A stretch of 64,000 bases of DNA. Source: Enterococcus sp. BWB1-3. GTDB taxonomy: Bacteria > Bacillota > Bacilli > Lactobacillales > Enterococcaceae. Shown in pieces: positions 63,490-64,000 of the stretch; the stretch's first letter is position 1; the number at the start of each line of letters is the position of its first letter. The notes under the pieces are model-generated. The model was not told where the DNA came from. It did no database searches and saw only the letters and a list, made by a program, of their open reading frames with translations. The stretch is taken from the NCBI RefSeq assembly GCF_016745275.1, contig NZ_JADOEP010000006.1, positions 99,037 through 163,036 on the forward strand, written 5' to 3'. The translations under genes were made by a program, and so were the position numbers.

Positions 63490-63644
63490 AATACAGAAAA
63501 GAATCGTGTATTCTGAAAATGCAAAATAAAGAAGAGGAAATAAAGATGTATATCTATAAAATCGTTGGAAAAACGAATGAAAAGTCAATTGTATTGGGAA
63601 TTGATCGGAATTGAAAAAAAGTTGTAAAAAATGACATATTTTGA

Positions 63645-63673
63645 TTGACCTGAGCGAAGAAACTTGATATATT
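63645..63673 (+). promoter_or_regulatory. Predicted upstream promoter of the rRNA operon (first of three)
   Basis: TTGACC at 63645-63650, a 17-base spacer, and TATATT at 63668-63673. Confidence 0.5.
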
Positions 63674-63768
63674 ATTACTTGTCGCAAGACAGGACAACCT
63701 CTTTTGAAGCACTGGATAGAATAACAGTGGGAAGGAAGAAAAAAGTTGTCCGACCAATAAAAAAGTTG

Positions 63769-63797
63769 TTGACAAATAACAAAAATGTTGGTAAACT
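63769..63797 (+). promoter_or_regulatory. rRNA operon promoter P1
   Basis: Perfect TTGACA at 63769-63774, a 17-base spacer and TAAACT at 63792-63797. Confidence 0.75.
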
Positions 63798-63868
63798 GAA
63801 ACAGTTGTTATGAAACAGGAACAACAAATTGCAGGCAGAAAAAACTTTTCAAAATTTTATTAAAAGAG

Positions 63869-63897
63869 TTGACAAGCGCTTCTCGATTTGATAAGAT
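63869..63897 (+). promoter_or_regulatory. rRNA operon promoter P2
   Basis: Perfect TTGACA at 63869-63874, a 17-base spacer and TAAGAT at 63892-63897, 100 bases after P1. Confidence 0.8.
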
Positions 63898-63904
63898 ATA
63901 AAAG

Positions 63905-64000
63905 TTGCTGCAAGGCGACAAAGTAGACCTTTGAAAACTGAACAAAGTAAGACAAACCAAATGTGTAGGGCGTTTTGATCAATTCAAAACAACAAACATT
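63905..64000 (+). other. rRNA operon leader just upstream of 16S
   Basis: GACCTTTGAAAACTGAACAA followed by AGTAAGACAAACCAAATGTG is the conserved leader seen directly before 16S rRNA in enterococci and relatives. The 16S gene itself begins beyond the window. Confidence 0.8.

Overview
The window is low-GC Gram-positive chromosome, most likely from Enterococcus or a close relative in the Enterococcaceae. The Mn-superoxide dismutase, class Ib ribonucleotide reductase operon, FeoAB, PgpA, DUF1450 protein, YumC-type ferredoxin reductase and the leader of an rRNA operon at the right edge (tandem promoters, then the conserved stretch just before 16S) are all of that type. The species cannot be fixed from sequence reading alone. 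An ispG gene is notable because the best-known enterococci make isoprenoids by the mevalonate route.

Region 1 (1-6.15 kb) is housekeeping: a bactoprenol-type glycosyltransferase, a D-2-hydroxyacid dehydrogenase, ispG, sodA and dapF. Region 2 (6.2-22.6 kb) is a complete Wzy-type exopolysaccharide or capsule locus. It has the regulatory trio (Wzz/CpsC-like, CpsD kinase, CpsB phosphatase), a priming set resembling PglF, PglD, PglE and PglC that predicts a bacillosamine-type first sugar, two glycosyltransferases, a Wzy polymerase, a pyruvyl transferase family protein, a Wzx flippase, an NDP-sugar dehydrogenase and a terminal LytR-CpsA-Psr enzyme. A decayed IS110 copy interrupts its AT-rich centre.

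Region 3 (22.6-34.5 kb) holds nagB, a tyrosine phosphatase, a HAD phosphatase, nrdHIEF with a predicted pair of NrdR boxes, and feoAB plus a small Cys-rich partner behind a Fur-box-like site. Dispersed intergenic repeats lie here, including one between nrdE and nrdF and a 54-bp tandem array. A related-looking 33-bp array lies near 1.4 kb.

Region 4 (34.6-57.3 kb) is accessory. It begins at tRNA-Lys(CTT) with a broken tyrosine integrase. Then come a lipoprotein with a duplicated domain, a secreted protein with a small membrane neighbour next to an XRE regulator and a long inverted repeat, a DUF5626-like secreted protein, and a staphopain-like (C47) cysteine protease followed by a membrane-anchored protein with a staphostatin-like C-terminal motif. 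Next is a large wall-anchored adhesin and six Tn916/pCW3-like conjugation channel genes (TcpC, D, E, F/VirB4, VirB6-like, lysozyme-CHAP) with no relaxase, coupling protein or intact integrase in the window. A membrane-anchored GDPD protein and a Ser/Thr-rich lipoprotein follow.

Region 5 (57.4-64 kb) returns to housekeeping genes (pgpA, DUF1450, ferredoxin-NADP reductase, cyclophilin, MalY-like lyase, S1-domain protein, a conserved hypothetical, GNAT) and ends in the rrn promoter and leader.

The most interesting candidates are the staphopain/staphostatin-like pair and the adhesin plus stand-alone conjugation channel. All family calls come from reading motifs by eye; no search was run.
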